Shown here piece by piece: positions 51,579 through 63,415 of a DNA stretch of 64,000 nt. Position 1 is the stretch's first letter. Each line of letters opens with the position of its first letter. Source of the DNA: Pseudocitrobacter faecalis (GTDB taxonomy: Bacteria > Pseudomonadota > Gammaproteobacteria > Enterobacterales > Enterobacteriaceae); assembly GCA_003315335.1 (NCBI GenBank), contig QNRL01000006.1:1-64000 (forward strand). The letters are read 5' to 3'. A program made the translations under genes and the position numbers. Below the pieces are notes generated by a model, which ran no database searches, was not told the DNA's origin, and worked only from the letters and a program-made list of their open reading frames with translations.

Positions 51579-52973
51579 ATGAAGAGCGAAGTTTTATCCG
51601 TCAAAGAGAAGATTGGCTATGGCATGGGCGACGCCGCCAGCCATATCATTTTTGATAACGTCATGTTGTACATGATGTTTTTTTACACCGATATTTTCGG
51701 TATTCCTGCCGGTTTTGTCGGCACAATGTTTCTGCTGGCGCGTGCGCTGGATGCTATTTCCGACCCCTGTATGGGCCTGCTGGCTGACCGTACGCGTAGC
51801 CGCTGGGGTAAGTTCCGTCCGTGGGTGTTGTTTGGCGCGCTGCCGTTCGGCGTGGTGTGTGTGCTGGCATACAGCACGCCAGACCTCAGCCTGAACGGCA
51901 AAATGATTTACGCCGCCGTAACGTATACGCTGCTGACCCTACTCTATACCGTGGTCAATATCCCTTACTGCGCGCTGGGCGGCGTGATCACTAACGATCC
52001 GACACAGCGTATCTCGCTGCAATCCTGGCGCTTTGTGCTGGCGACGGCGGGCGGGATGCTCTCTACCGTGCTGATGATGCCGCTGGTGAATTTAATCGGC
52101 GGCGAGGATAAAGCCCTCGGTTTCCAGGGCGGCATTGCCGTTCTGTCGGCGGTTGCGTTCCTGATGCTGGCGTTCTGTTTCTTCACCACCAAAGAACGTA
52201 TTCAGGTGCCACCAAGCACTACTGGCATGCGTGAAGATCTGCGCGATATCTGGCAGAACGATCAGTGGCGCATCGTCGGCTTGCTTACCATTCTGAATAT
52301 TCTTGCCGTCTGTGTGCGCGGTGGCGCAATGATGTATTACGTCACCTGGATTATGGGTTCTCCGGCGCTGTTTACCGCCTTCCTGACCACCTATTGCGTC
52401 GGTAACCTGATTGGCTCCGCAATGGCTAAACCGCTCACTGACTGGAAATGCAAAGTGAGCGTCTTCTGGTGGACTAATGCCGTTCTGGCGGGTCTGAGCC
52501 TGGCGATGTTCTTTGTCCCCATGAATGCCAACGTACTGATGTTCGGCTTTATTTTCGTGATTGGCGTGTTGCACCAACTGGTCACGCCGATTCAGTGGGT
52601 GATGATGTCCGACACCGTCGACTACGGCGAGTGGTGCAACGGTAAACGCCTTACCGGTATCAGTTTTGCAGGCACGCTGTTCGTGCTCAAGCTGGGCCTG
52701 GCGTTAGGCGGCGCGATGATTGGCTGGATGCTGGCGGGTGGGGGCTACGATGCGGCTGCGAAAGTGCAGAACAGCACCACCATCAGCATCATTATCGCGC
52801 TGTTTACTCTCGTCCCTGCGATTTGCTATCTGCTGAGCGCCATCATTGCGAAACGCTACTACACCCTGAAAACGCCGTTCTTGCTGAAAATTTTGGGCGA
52901 GCTGGCGCAGGGCGCACGTCGCAATCAACAGGAATTTGAACATGTACCCGAATCAAAATCATTACAGAGTTAA
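51579..52973 (+). CDS. yicJ: YicJ, glycoside-pentoside-hexuronide (GPH) family transporter
   Basis: A 464-residue inner-membrane symporter with about 12 spans, MelB-like family: [15 protein letters not shown] at the start and [13 protein letters not shown] after the second span are GPH signatures. It probably imports alpha-xylosides (isoprimeverose-type) for YicI, with which it forms an operon (11 bases apart). Preceded by AAGGA. Substrate inferred from context. Confidence 0.94.
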   Translation: MKSEVLSVKEKIGYGMGDAASHIIFDNVMLYMMFFYTDIFGIPAGFVGTMFLLARALDAISDPCMGLLADRTRSRWGKFRPWVLFGALPFGVVCVLAYSTPDLSLNGKMIYAAVTYTLLTLLYTVVNIPYCALGGVITNDPTQRISLQSWRFVLATAGGMLSTVLMMPLVNLIGGEDKALGFQGGIAVLSAVAFLMLAFCFFTTKERIQVPPSTTGMREDLRDIWQNDQWRIVGLLTILNILAVCVRGGAMMYYVTWIMGSPALFTAFLTTYCVGNLIGSAMAKPLTDWKCKVSVFWWTNAVLAGLSLAMFFVPMNANVLMFGFIFVIGVLHQLVTPIQWVMMSDTVDYGEWCNGKRLTGISFAGTLFVLKLGLALGGAMIGWMLAGGGYDAAAKVQNSTTISIIIALFTLVPAICYLLSAIIAKRYYTLKTPFLLKILGELAQGARRNQQEFEHVPESKSLQS

Positions 52974-52984
52974 GAGGACGAACT

Positions 52985-55303
52985 ATGAAAATCAGTGATG
53001 GAAACTGGCTGATCCAACCGGGGCTCAATCTTATCCACCCCATCCAGGTGTTCGATGTCGAGCAGCATGGCAATGAGATGGTGGTTTATGCCGCGCCGCG
53101 CGATGTACGTGAGCGAACCTGGCAACTGGATACTCCGATGTTTACGCTGCGCTTTTTCGCCCCGCAGGAAGGCGTGGTGGGTGTGCGTATCGAGCACTTC
53201 CAGGGCGCGTTAAACAACGGCCCGCACTATCCGCTGAACGTCCTGAAAGATGTGAAAGTCGAGATGCAAAACACCACCGATTTCGCTGAACTGAAAAGCG
53301 GCAATCTGAGCGTGCGCGTCACTAAAGGGGAATTCTGGTCGCTCGATTTCCTGCGTAACGGCGTACGTATTACCGGTTCTCAGGTGAAAAACAATGGCTA
53401 CGTGCAGGATAGCAATACCGGTAAAAACTACCTGTTCGAGCGTCTGGATCTGGGCGTAGGTGAAACGGTTTATGGCCTGGGTGAGCGTTTTACCGCGCTG
53501 GTGCGTAACGGTCAGACGGTGGATACCTGGAACCGCGACGGCGGTACCAGTACTGAGCAGTCCTATAAAAACATTCCGTTCTACATTACCAATCGCGGTT
53601 ACGGCGTGCTGGTGAATCACCCGGAAAACGTCTCGTTCGAAATCGGCTCCGAAAAAGTCTCTAAAGTGCAGTTCAGCGTGGAAGGCGAATATCTGGAATA
53701 TTTCGTTATCGACGGCCCAACACCTAAAGAGGTGCTCAATCGCTATACCCGGTTCACCGGTCGCCCGGCGTTGCCGCCAGCATGGTCGTTCGGCCTGTGG
53801 CTTACCACGTCGTTCACCACTAACTACGATGAAGCGACCGTGAACAGCTTTATCGACGGTATGGCTGAGCGCAACCTGCCGTTACATGTTTTCCACTTTG
53901 ACTGCTTCTGGATGAAAGCCTTCCAGTGGTGTGATTTCGAGTGGGATCCGGTGACCTTCCCTGACCCGAAAGGCATGATTCAACGCCTGAAAGAGAAAGG
54001 GCTTAAGGTCTGTGTGTGGATTAACCCGTACATCGGCCAAAAATCACCGATCTTCAAGGAGCTGAAAGAGAAGGGCTATCTGCTTAAACGCCCGGACGGC
54101 TCCCTGTGGCAGTGGGATAAGTGGCAGCCTGGCCTGGCGATTTACGACTTCACCAACCCGGATGCTTGCCAGTGGTACGCCGACAAGCTGAAAGGCCTGG
54201 TGGATATCGGCGTCGATTGCTTCAAAACCGACTTCGGCGAACGTATTCCGACGGACGTTCAGTGGTTCGACGGTTCCGATCCGCAGAAAATGCATAACCA
54301 CTACGCCTTTATCTACAACGAACTGGTGTGGAATGTGTTGAAAGACACGGTGGGCGAGGAAGAGGCGGTACTGTTTGCCCGTTCCGCGTCCGTGGGCGCG
54401 CAACAGTTTCCGGTTCACTGGGGCGGTGACTGCTATGCCAACTATGAATCGATGGCAGAAAGCCTGCGCGGCGGCCTGTCGATCGGTCTCTCTGGCTTCG
54501 GCTTCTGGAGTCACGATATCGGCGGCTTCGAAAACACTGCCCCGGCGGATGTCTACAAACGCTGGTGCGCATTCGGTCTCTTCTCAAGCCATAGCCGCCT
54601 GCACGGCAGTAAATCCTACCGTGTACCGTGGGCGTACGATGAAGAGTCCTGCGACGTGGTGCGCTTCTTCACCGAAATGAAGTGCCGCATGATGCCGTAC
54701 CTCTATCGTCAGGCGGCGCTGGCGCACGAGCAGGGTACGCCGATGCTGCGCGCAATGATGCTGGAGTTCCCGAACGACCCGGCATGCGACTACCTCGACC
54801 GTCAGTATATGCTCGGCGATTCCGTTATGGTGGCGCCGGTGTTCTCGGAAGCGGGCGATGTGCAGTTCTACCTGCCGGAAGGCCGCTGGACGCACCTGTG
54901 GCACAACGATGAAGTACAGGGCAGCCGCTGGCATAAACAGCAGCACGACTTCCTGAGCCTGCCGGTATACGTTCGCGACAACACCCTGCTGGCACTGGGC
55001 AACAACAGCCAGAAACCAAACTACGCGTGGCATGAAGGCACTGAATTCCAGCTCTTCTGTCTGGATGATGGCCGGGAAGCGATTTGCACCGTTCCGGCGA
55101 CGGATGGTTCAGCCGCATTCACCCTGAAAGCGGTACGGGTGGGTAATACCATCACGGTGACCGGTGAAGGCGATGCGCGTAACTGGACGCTGTGCCTGCG
55201 CAATGTGCAGCAAATTAGCGGTATTAAGGGCGGCGCACATGCGGGAAGTGAGTTGGGTGTGGTGGTGAAAGCGGAAGGGGGTGAGACAGTGATTCATCTA
55301 TGA
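52985..55303 (+). CDS. yicI: Alpha-xylosidase YicI (glycoside hydrolase family 31)
   Basis: A 772-residue cytoplasmic hexameric enzyme that releases xylose from alpha-1,6-xylosides such as isoprimeverose. The nucleophile is Asp416 in [11 protein letters not shown] and the acid/base Asp482 lies in [21 protein letters not shown] and [10 protein letters not shown] are further GH31 blocks. Length equals E. coli. Followed by a two-hairpin repeat shared with the convergent yicH. Confidence 0.97.
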   Translation: MKISDGNWLIQPGLNLIHPIQVFDVEQHGNEMVVYAAPRDVRERTWQLDTPMFTLRFFAPQEGVVGVRIEHFQGALNNGPHYPLNVLKDVKVEMQNTTDFAELKSGNLSVRVTKGEFWSLDFLRNGVRITGSQVKNNGYVQDSNTGKNYLFERLDLGVGETVYGLGERFTALVRNGQTVDTWNRDGGTSTEQSYKNIPFYITNRGYGVLVNHPENVSFEIGSEKVSKVQFSVEGEYLEYFVIDGPTPKEVLNRYTRFTGRPALPPAWSFGLWLTTSFTTNYDEATVNSFIDGMAERNLPLHVFHFDCFWMKAFQWCDFEWDPVTFPDPKGMIQRLKEKGLKVCVWINPYIGQKSPIFKELKEKGYLLKRPDGSLWQWDKWQPGLAIYDFTNPDACQWYADKLKGLVDIGVDCFKTDFGERIPTDVQWFDGSDPQKMHNHYAFIYNELVWNVLKDTVGEEEAVLFARSASVGAQQFPVHWGGDCYANYESMAESLRGGLSIGLSGFGFWSHDIGGFENTAPADVYKRWCAFGLFSSHSRLHGSKSYRVPWAYDEESCDVVRFFTEMKCRMMPYLYRQAALAHEQGTPMLRAMMLEFPNDPACDYLDRQYMLGDSVMVAPVFSEAGDVQFYLPEGRWTHLWHNDEVQGSRWHKQQHDFLSLPVYVRDNTLLALGNNSQKPNYAWHEGTEFQLFCLDDGREAICTVPATDGSAAFTLKAVRVGNTITVTGEGDARNWTLCLRNVQQISGIKGGAHAGSELGVVVKAEGGETVIHL

Positions 55304-55310
55304 GGGGACA

Positions 55311-55416
55311 CCCTCACCCTAACCCTCTCCCTGAGGGAGAGGGAACGGATAGTGCATAACGTTAAGACCTGCGCCGGTTTTCACCCTCTCCCTCAGGGAG
55401 AGGGCTGGGGTGAGGG
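55311..55416. repeat. CCCTCTCCC palindromic repeat, copy C (yicI-yicH)
   Basis: Two hairpins lie at 55323-55343 (TGA centre) and 55384-55404 (TCA centre). The outer ends CCCTCACCCTAA and GGGGTGAGGG are as in copies A and B. The right half lies inside the yicH reading frame and contributes its last codons and its stop. Confidence 0.88.
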
Positions 55417-57090
55417 TGAAACCACCCCACCCCGCATCACCTGCGTCACCTGCTCTTTCGCCATATTCACCGCGCTCAATTGCCCGTTTACCGTGGGCTT
55501 GAGCGGTGCGTCTGCCTGAACTGCCCCGGTGGCGGTGAGCTGAAGGTTACCGTCGCCGCTGATGGGCAGCGCTGGCCATCCCCAGGCCTGCAACATATTA
55601 AGCGGTACGCCGCGTGCGTCGAGGCTGACGTTCACCTGCCGTTGCGGCAACTGAGAAACTGTGGCGGTGGCGTTGAGCATGCCTTTCTCTGTGTACGCTT
55701 TGAGTTCACTGATATTCACCGTCGAGGCGTTTGCCGACAGTGCGAGGCTCGGTCGATTGACGTCTACGCGATTAAACGTCGCCGCCGCCGCATTGAGTTG
55801 CGCATTTCCGCCCCATACGCCCCACAGGCGATTCTTCACCAGTTGCAGGTTGGTGGCGCTGCCTTCCAGCGCCGTAATCTGCCACGGGAAAGCCGGGTCG
55901 ATATCAATAACCAGATTGCGGCTGGCGGTAAATTTCTTCAGGGTCACGCTGTTAAGCCACTCCGGCAATGCGTCCATCCACAACTGCTTCCAGTTATTGG
56001 GTAATGTGTATTCAAGGCCCACAATCGACGCATCATCCAGTGTCAGCGCCTGCCCGTTGCGCAACCAGAAACCGGACGTTCGCACCGTGCTGCCCTCCCA
56101 GCGAGTGGTAAACTGGCGCAGGGCGATGCCCTGGTCTGAGAGCTCGCCGTTGAAGATTGGGTCCAGCAGATGTAGCGAGCCATAGATAAACTCGCTGGCG
56201 TTTAAGGTGATTTTGCCGTCCGTACTTTGCCAGCCGCCCTGGGTTAGGGTCAGGTTGCGCACATTCATATCGAGGTCGGTCACCGCCCAGTCCGGACCCT
56301 GTAAACGAGCATCCACCACCTCAAGACGACCAATTTGCAGCGACGGCACGGTACTGAGCGGGGCGAAGAAATCGATCAGCGTTTTGTCGCTTTGTAGGCG
56401 AATATCGTTCAGGCGCAGATTATCCACCACCCAGCTTCCGTCGGCGTTGCGGCGGGCATTGCCGGCCAGCGAGCCGCGAGCGACCTCCGCGCCAAGGCTG
56501 GTGAGCGTCACAATACCGTTATCAATATCCCCTTCAATAACCGCGTTGCTGGTGGGTACGCCATTGAGCGTCAGGGAACCAGCATTCACCTGCAGATGCG
56601 TTTTCTTGCCCAGCACGTTGCCCGCTTCCGGCGTCCATGGCGAAATGCTGCCGTTAACCCGTTGCGCACTTAATTCCCAGCCGGTTTCCGGGCTGTTGAA
56701 AGCCATGTTATTGAGCTGCAGGCGATCGGCGGCAAAGGGAAGCGGCGCGTTAGATGGCGAGAGATTTAACGTTCCGTCTTGCAGCAGGATAGTGTCAACG
56801 TGTAGCGGGTCGGTCACCTGGCGAGTGCTCAGGCCGATGTCGACAGCTTTAGCGACCAGCGTCGCGGGTTTGCCATCGCGCCCGAAGGTCACATTTCTGA
56901 ACAAGAGATGGGAAGGCGATGAGAAACGGTGATCCATCGCATCGAACGTCACCTGGTAATCGGTGTTTTCCGTGAGCCACTGACTGACTTCACGCGCGCC
57001 CCAGCGGGTTTGCAGCAGGAAGTAGAAGGCGAGAATGACCAGCAGCAGTGCGACGAGAAGCCAGAGAATCAGCTTTCCAATAAATTTCAT
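55393..57090 (-). CDS. yicH: YicH, AsmA family envelope protein (3' end formed by a repeat)
   Basis: A protein of 565 residues from the ATG at 57090 (MKFIGKLILWLLVALL); a frame to 57114 would add eight. An N-terminal membrane span is followed by an AsmA/TamB-like periplasmic domain, and it is probably involved in phospholipid transport or outer-membrane biogenesis. The E. coli protein ends GVVSSGEVTSTEPVR as I remember it. Here the frame runs into the repeat and ends GVVSPSPQPSP, with the TGA in the hairpin centre. Only the tail is altered. Confidence 0.9.
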   Translation of the reverse strand: MKFIGKLILWLLVALLLVILAFYFLLQTRWGAREVSQWLTENTDYQVTFDAMDHRFSSPSHLLFRNVTFGRDGKPATLVAKAVDIGLSTRQVTDPLHVDTILLQDGTLNLSPSNAPLPFAADRLQLNNMAFNSPETGWELSAQRVNGSISPWTPEAGNVLGKKTHLQVNAGSLTLNGVPTSNAVIEGDIDNGIVTLTSLGAEVARGSLAGNARRNADGSWVVDNLRLNDIRLQSDKTLIDFFAPLSTVPSLQIGRLEVVDARLQGPDWAVTDLDMNVRNLTLTQGGWQSTDGKITLNASEFIYGSLHLLDPIFNGELSDQGIALRQFTTRWEGSTVRTSGFWLRNGQALTLDDASIVGLEYTLPNNWKQLWMDALPEWLNSVTLKKFTASRNLVIDIDPAFPWQITALEGSATNLQLVKNRLWGVWGGNAQLNAAAATFNRVDVNRPSLALSANASTVNISELKAYTEKGMLNATATVSQLPQRQVNVSLDARGVPLNMLQAWGWPALPISGDGNLQLTATGAVQADAPLKPTVNGQLSAVNMAKEQVTQVMRGGVVSPSPQPSP

Positions 57091-57185
57091 GATCTTCCAT
57101 CCTGAGAAGGGCACATAAGGCAGTTATGCACGAATTATGCGCAATGCTCAAGGTAAGAAGGGTGAAATTCGGTGTCAGCGCGTGG

Positions 57186-57225
57186 GGATAATGCCGGATG
57201 ACGTCATCGCCATCCGGCAAACCGG
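57186..57225. terminator. Hairpin between xanP and yicH
   Basis: GCCGGATG / CATCCGGC with ACGTCATCGC between lies just after the xanP stop on the minus strand. It resembles a REP head and may stop or stabilise xanP mRNA. Confidence 0.5.
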
Positions 57226-57226
57226 A

Positions 57227-58618
57227 TTACTCTTTCTCTGGCGGGAAGACCAGATTCAGAACAATCGCGGTGATACCGCCAGCGGCGATACCGGAGGAGA
57301 GCAGGTTTTTCAGCCAGTCCGGCGCAAACTGAAGGATTTGCGGCTGCTGGGAAACGCCCAGGCCGATGGCCAGTGAAAGGGCAATAATCAGGATCGCGCG
57401 GCGATTTAGCGGTTCGCGGGAAACAATACGCACGCCGGATGCGGCGATGGTGCCGAACATCACCAGCGTTGCGCCGCCCAGAACCGGCTCAGGAATGTGC
57501 TGCACAAAACCGCTTACCGCCGGGAACAGACCCAGCACGATCAACATCAGCGCAACGACAAAGCCAACGTAGCGGCTGGCAACGCCGGTCAACTGAATTA
57601 CGCCATTGTTCTGACCAAAGCAGGAGTTCGGGAAGGTGTTGAACACCGCAGAGACAAACGAGTTCAGGCCATTAGCCAGCACGCCGCCTTTCAGGCGCTT
57701 CATGTATACCGGGCCGGAGACCGGTTGCTCAGAGACGTCAGATGTCGCCGTAATATCACCAATTGTTTCCAGTGAGGTGATCATAAAGACCAGCATCAGC
57801 GGCAGCAGCAGGTTCCAGTCGATGCCCAGGCCATAGTACAGCGGGGTTGGGATCATCAACAGGTCGGTGTTGGTCGGCGCGGTATTTTCCGGCAGCATGC
57901 CGAGGAACCAGGCCATCAGATAACCTGCCGCCATGGCAATGACCAGCGATGCAATACGCAGGTACGGGTTGCGCTGGCGGTTAAGCAGAATAATCAGTAC
58001 CAGTACGATACCCGCCAGCAGCAGATTTTTTGGCGCGCCAAAGGTGTTGTTGCTCATCGCCGCATAACCGCCGCCAATGGATGTCAGGCCAACCTGAATC
58101 AGCGACAGCCCGATAATCATGACCACCACGCCGGAAACCAGCGGCGTGATAATACGACGCGCCAGATGCAGCACGCGCGAAAGCACCATTTCTGTACAAC
58201 TCGCCAGCATCAGCGTACCAAACAGCGCCGCCATCATCGTCGGCACATCGGCACCACCGGTTTTCAGCGCGGTACCGCCCATAATCAGCGGCGCAACAAA
58301 GTTAAAGCTGGTGCCCTGAATAGACAATAGACCCGAACCCACCGGCCCCCAGGCTTTAATCTGAATGATGGACGCCACACCGGAAGCGAAGAGCGACATA
58401 CTGATAATGTGCTGAGTATCCGCCGCCGGCAGACCCAGCGCCTGACAAATCAGCAGGGCAGGCGTGATCACCGCAACAAACATCGCCAGCAAGTGTTGCA
58501 GTGCGGCAAAGAGGGTTTGTGGCAGCGGCGGGCGGTCTTCTAAGCGGTAAATCAATTCGCTGTTTTGAGTGTGCGCAACCGGTTGCGCATTTTCTGACTC
58601 AAGGGTGTTGGCGGACAT
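57227..58618 (-). CDS. xanP: Xanthine permease XanP
   Basis: A 463-residue NAT/NCS2 family proton symporter for xanthine with 14 spans expected. [13 protein letters not shown]-like segment ([12 protein letters not shown]), [14 protein letters not shown] (the NAT signature QxxGxxxxTxxxSR) and the LETIGD motif in [14 protein letters not shown] are intact. Length equals E. coli. Transcribed divergently from gltS. Confidence 0.97.
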   Translation of the reverse strand: MSANTLESENAQPVAHTQNSELIYRLEDRPPLPQTLFAALQHLLAMFVAVITPALLICQALGLPAADTQHIISMSLFASGVASIIQIKAWGPVGSGLLSIQGTSFNFVAPLIMGGTALKTGGADVPTMMAALFGTLMLASCTEMVLSRVLHLARRIITPLVSGVVVMIIGLSLIQVGLTSIGGGYAAMSNNTFGAPKNLLLAGIVLVLIILLNRQRNPYLRIASLVIAMAAGYLMAWFLGMLPENTAPTNTDLLMIPTPLYYGLGIDWNLLLPLMLVFMITSLETIGDITATSDVSEQPVSGPVYMKRLKGGVLANGLNSFVSAVFNTFPNSCFGQNNGVIQLTGVASRYVGFVVALMLIVLGLFPAVSGFVQHIPEPVLGGATLVMFGTIAASGVRIVSREPLNRRAILIIALSLAIGLGVSQQPQILQFAPDWLKNLLSSGIAAGGITAIVLNLVFPPEKE

Positions 58619-58890
58619 CAGAGGCGATCTCGTGGTGGAAAAGTGGCGATTTTATCGGACTGGTGGGTAAAAGCAAACGGTTGCTTTGGGAAGGCGTTAA
58701 AAAAATACCGGATCTTAATTTTTATCAATTATTCATTACATAAATGATTTATCGGCGTGATTAACCTTTTTCTGTCATTTTTGCGCATTTATTGATTACA
58801 ATCTGCTCCCTGATCTTACGATGAGATCTCAACGACACAGGAAATACGTCGCGTATGAATGAATCATGCGTCAGGTAAGGAGCTTCAAAT

Positions 58891-60093
58891 ATGTTTCATC
58901 TCGATACGTTATCTACGCTGGTCGCGGCGACTATGGTGCTGCTGTTAGGGCGCAAACTGGTTCACTCCGTCCCCTTCTTTAAAAAATATACCATTCCAGA
59001 ACCGGTCGCCGGTGGGCTGCTGGTGGCGCTGGCTCTGCTGGTGCTGAAAAAAAGCATGGGTTGGGAAATCGACTTCGATATGAGTCTGAAAGACCCGCTG
59101 ATGCTGGCCTTCTTCGCCACCATTGGTCTGAACGCCAACCTCTCCAGTCTGCGAGCGGGCGGAAAAGTATTAGGCACCTTTCTGATAGTGGTGGTGGGGC
59201 TGCTGCTGATGCAGAACGCCATCGGCATTGGCATGGCGAAAATGCTGGGGCTGGATCCGCTAATGGGCTTACTGGCAGGCTCGATTACGCTCTCTGGCGG
59301 GCATGGTACCGGGGCGGCGTGGGGCAAACTGTTTACCGAACGCTACGGTTTTACCAGCGCAACGGAAGTCGCGATGGCTTGCGCAACATTTGGCCTGGTG
59401 CTGGGTGGCCTGATTGGCGGGCCCGTGGCGCGTTATCTGGTCAAACACTCTTCCTCGCCGGACGGTACACCAGAGGATCAGGAAGTGCCGACGGCGTTTG
59501 AAAAGCCGGACGTTGGGCGCGTTATCACCTCGCTGGTGTTGATTGAAACCATCGCATTGATTGCGATTTGTCTGACGGTCGGGCGAGTCGTTGCGCAACT
59601 GCTGACCGGAACCATGTTTGAATTGCCAACCTTTGTGTGCGTGCTGTTTATTGGCGTTATCCTGAGTAACGGCCTCGCGCTGGTCGGGTTTTATCGTGTC
59701 TTTGAACGTGCGGTGTCGGTGCTTGGCAACGTCAGCCTGTCACTCTTCCTGGCGATGGCCTTAATGAGCCTCAAACTGTGGGAGTTGGCTTCATTAGCGC
59801 TACCGATGTTGGCGATTCTGGGGGCGCAGACGCTGGCGATGGCGCTGTACGCGATGTTCGTCACCTACCGGATGATGGGTAAAAACTACGATGCGGCGGT
59901 GCTGGCAGCAGGTCACTGCGGCTTTGGCCTGGGGGCGACGCCAACGGCGATTGCTAATATGCAGGCGATTACCGAACGTTTCGGCCCGTCGCATACGGCG
60001 TTCCTGGTGGTACCAATGGTGGGAGCGTTCTTCCTTGATATCGTCAATGCGCTGGTGATTAAGCTCTATCTGATGTTACCGATGTTTGGCTAA
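58891..60093 (+). CDS. gltS: Sodium/glutamate symporter GltS
   Basis: A 400-residue inner-membrane Na+-coupled glutamate carrier of the ESS family with ten spans and two inverted repeats. SGGHGTGAAWGK and CGFGLGATPTAIANMQ are the paired re-entrant loops carrying the substrate. GTAAGGAGC precedes the ATG. In K-12 it lies at about 82 min next to xanP; here it abuts glpK. The 270-base upstream gap shows no gene. Confidence 0.97.
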   Translation: MFHLDTLSTLVAATMVLLLGRKLVHSVPFFKKYTIPEPVAGGLLVALALLVLKKSMGWEIDFDMSLKDPLMLAFFATIGLNANLSSLRAGGKVLGTFLIVVVGLLLMQNAIGIGMAKMLGLDPLMGLLAGSITLSGGHGTGAAWGKLFTERYGFTSATEVAMACATFGLVLGGLIGGPVARYLVKHSSSPDGTPEDQEVPTAFEKPDVGRVITSLVLIETIALIAICLTVGRVVAQLLTGTMFELPTFVCVLFIGVILSNGLALVGFYRVFERAVSVLGNVSLSLFLAMALMSLKLWELASLALPMLAILGAQTLAMALYAMFVTYRMMGKNYDAAVLAAGHCGFGLGATPTAIANMQAITERFGPSHTAFLVVPMVGAFFLDIVNALVIKLYLMLPMFG

Positions 60094-60109
60094 TCAGTGC
60101 GGGGAATGT

Positions 60110-60184
60110 GGCGGGGGCGCTTCGCTTGCCCGCCCTACAAAGAATTGCGATCGATGTAGGGCGGGCAAGCGAAGCGCCCCCGCC
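60110..60184. repeat. Perfect 30-base inverted repeat of GTAG-type REP units (gltS-glpK)
   Basis: The 30 bases at 60110-60139 (GGCGGGGGCGCTTCGCTTGC then CCGCCCTACA) are the exact reverse complement of 60155-60184, with a 15-base loop. Each arm begins with the GTAG head and GGGCGGGC...GCCC palindrome of REP elements. T residues follow on the plus strand, so it can terminate gltS. Confidence 0.9.
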
Positions 60185-60192
60185 ATCGTTTT

Positions 60193-61722
<1,530 letters not shown>

Positions 61723-62571
61723 TTACAGCGAAGCATTGTGTTGAGCGCTACCGGAGGTGGTGTCTTTTTCTTCAACCACACAGGTATCACACGGCAAATG
61801 GCGGCCAATCAGTTTGCGATAGCTGAATGCACCCAGCGCCGCGCCCACCACGGGTGCGAACATCGGCACCACGAAATAAGGAATATCTTTGCCGCCCGTG
61901 AAGGCGACGTCGCCCCAGCCCGCCAGCCAGGCGAACGTTTTTGGCCCAATATCACGCGCCGGGTTCATCGCAAAGCCGGTCAGCGGCCCCATGGATGCAC
62001 CAATAACGGCGATCAACAGGCCAATCAGCAGCGGTGCCAGCGGCCCGCGTGGAATGCCGTTGCCATCATCGCCCAGCGCCATGATGACGCCCATCAGGAT
62101 AGCGGTTATCACCATTTCTACCGCGAAGGCCTGCACAAAATTGATATGTGGGTTCGGGTAAGTGGAGAATATTCCAGCAAGATCAAGACTTTCTACGCTG
62201 CCGCGCACCATATGATGGGTTAATTCGTAATCGTAGAACAGGTTGTAATAAAGCCCGTAAACCAACGCAGCTGCGCAAAACGCGCCGGCAAACTGAGAAA
62301 GGATGAAAGGGACCACTTTACGGCGTTCGAAACAGGCGAACAGCCACAGCGCAACGGTGACCGCCGGGTTAAGATGTGCGCCGGAAACCCCTGCGGTCAG
62401 GTAGATGGCCATCGCCACACCCAGACCCCAGATAATACTGATTTCCCACTGACCAAAGCTGGCTCCTGCGACTTTTAATGCCGCAACACATCCTACGCCG
62501 AAAAAGATCAACAGCCCGGTACCAAGAAACTCTGCAATGCACTGGCCTTTTAGGGTTGAAGTTTGGCTCAT
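61723..62571 (-). CDS. glpF: Glycerol facilitator GlpF
   Basis: A 282-residue aquaglyceroporin of the inner membrane. The two half-helix NPA boxes appear as HLNPAVT and MNPARD (the second Asn-Pro-Ala). Six full spans are present; GGXXR is an aromatic/arginine filter. It precedes glpK by 21 bases and is co-transcribed with it under GlpR and CRP. Confidence 0.98.
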   Translation of the reverse strand: MSQTSTLKGQCIAEFLGTGLLIFFGVGCVAALKVAGASFGQWEISIIWGLGVAMAIYLTAGVSGAHLNPAVTVALWLFACFERRKVVPFILSQFAGAFCAAALVYGLYYNLFYDYELTHHMVRGSVESLDLAGIFSTYPNPHINFVQAFAVEMVITAILMGVIMALGDDGNGIPRGPLAPLLIGLLIAVIGASMGPLTGFAMNPARDIGPKTFAWLAGWGDVAFTGGKDIPYFVVPMFAPVVGAALGAFSYRKLIGRHLPCDTCVVEEKDTTSGSAQHNASL

Positions 62572-62652
62572 AATCGGTTCCTGAAGACAGTTTACTAGTT
62601 ATTGTGTCGTGGTGGTCGAAGACACCCACTCTGCCATGTAGGCATCGTGTTA

Positions 62653-62720
62653 ATTTATCGTTAACGAACATAAACGAGAAATATCGAAATCAAAATGTGT
62701 GTACTACGTCATAAAATGAG
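62653..62720 (-). promoter_or_regulatory. GlpR operator and CRP-like site upstream of glpF
   Basis: On the minus strand TATGTTCGTTAACGATAAAT (62653-62672) is a close match to the GlpR operator (WATGTTCGWTAWCGAACATW). A second weaker copy (TTTCGATATTTCTCG) overlaps about 62676-62690. A TGTGT-N6-GTCAT CRP-like site follows near 62697. The remaining glpF-zapB gap (to 62989) holds no gene. Confidence 0.75.
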
Positions 62721-62797
62721 CGATTTCGCGCCAGATTGTGTCTCTTTACGGAACTAAAAAAAGAGAGCTGAATCATTTCATTCACTTCTCGTGTTAA

Positions 62798-63235
<438 letters not shown>

Positions 63236-63415
63236 TCTTCCACTGAGTTTGCTGCCTTCATCGGGCGTTATGCCAGGAAGGCAGCGACTTCTCTTCGCGT
63301 TATTTCCCCGCCGTATATTTCAAAATCACATAATCAATCTTTTTTTATTCTTTAATGTTCAATTTGCTTTCTGGCACGCTAGCCTTATCAACGACACAAC
63401 ATAAGAGAGCGGGCG

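Noticed and set aside
51183-60093. selC block as a pathogenicity island inserted at the tRNA
   Set aside because: There is no integrase, no direct repeat of the tRNA 3' end and no foreign base composition; all genes are the normal core neighbours of selC in E. coli.
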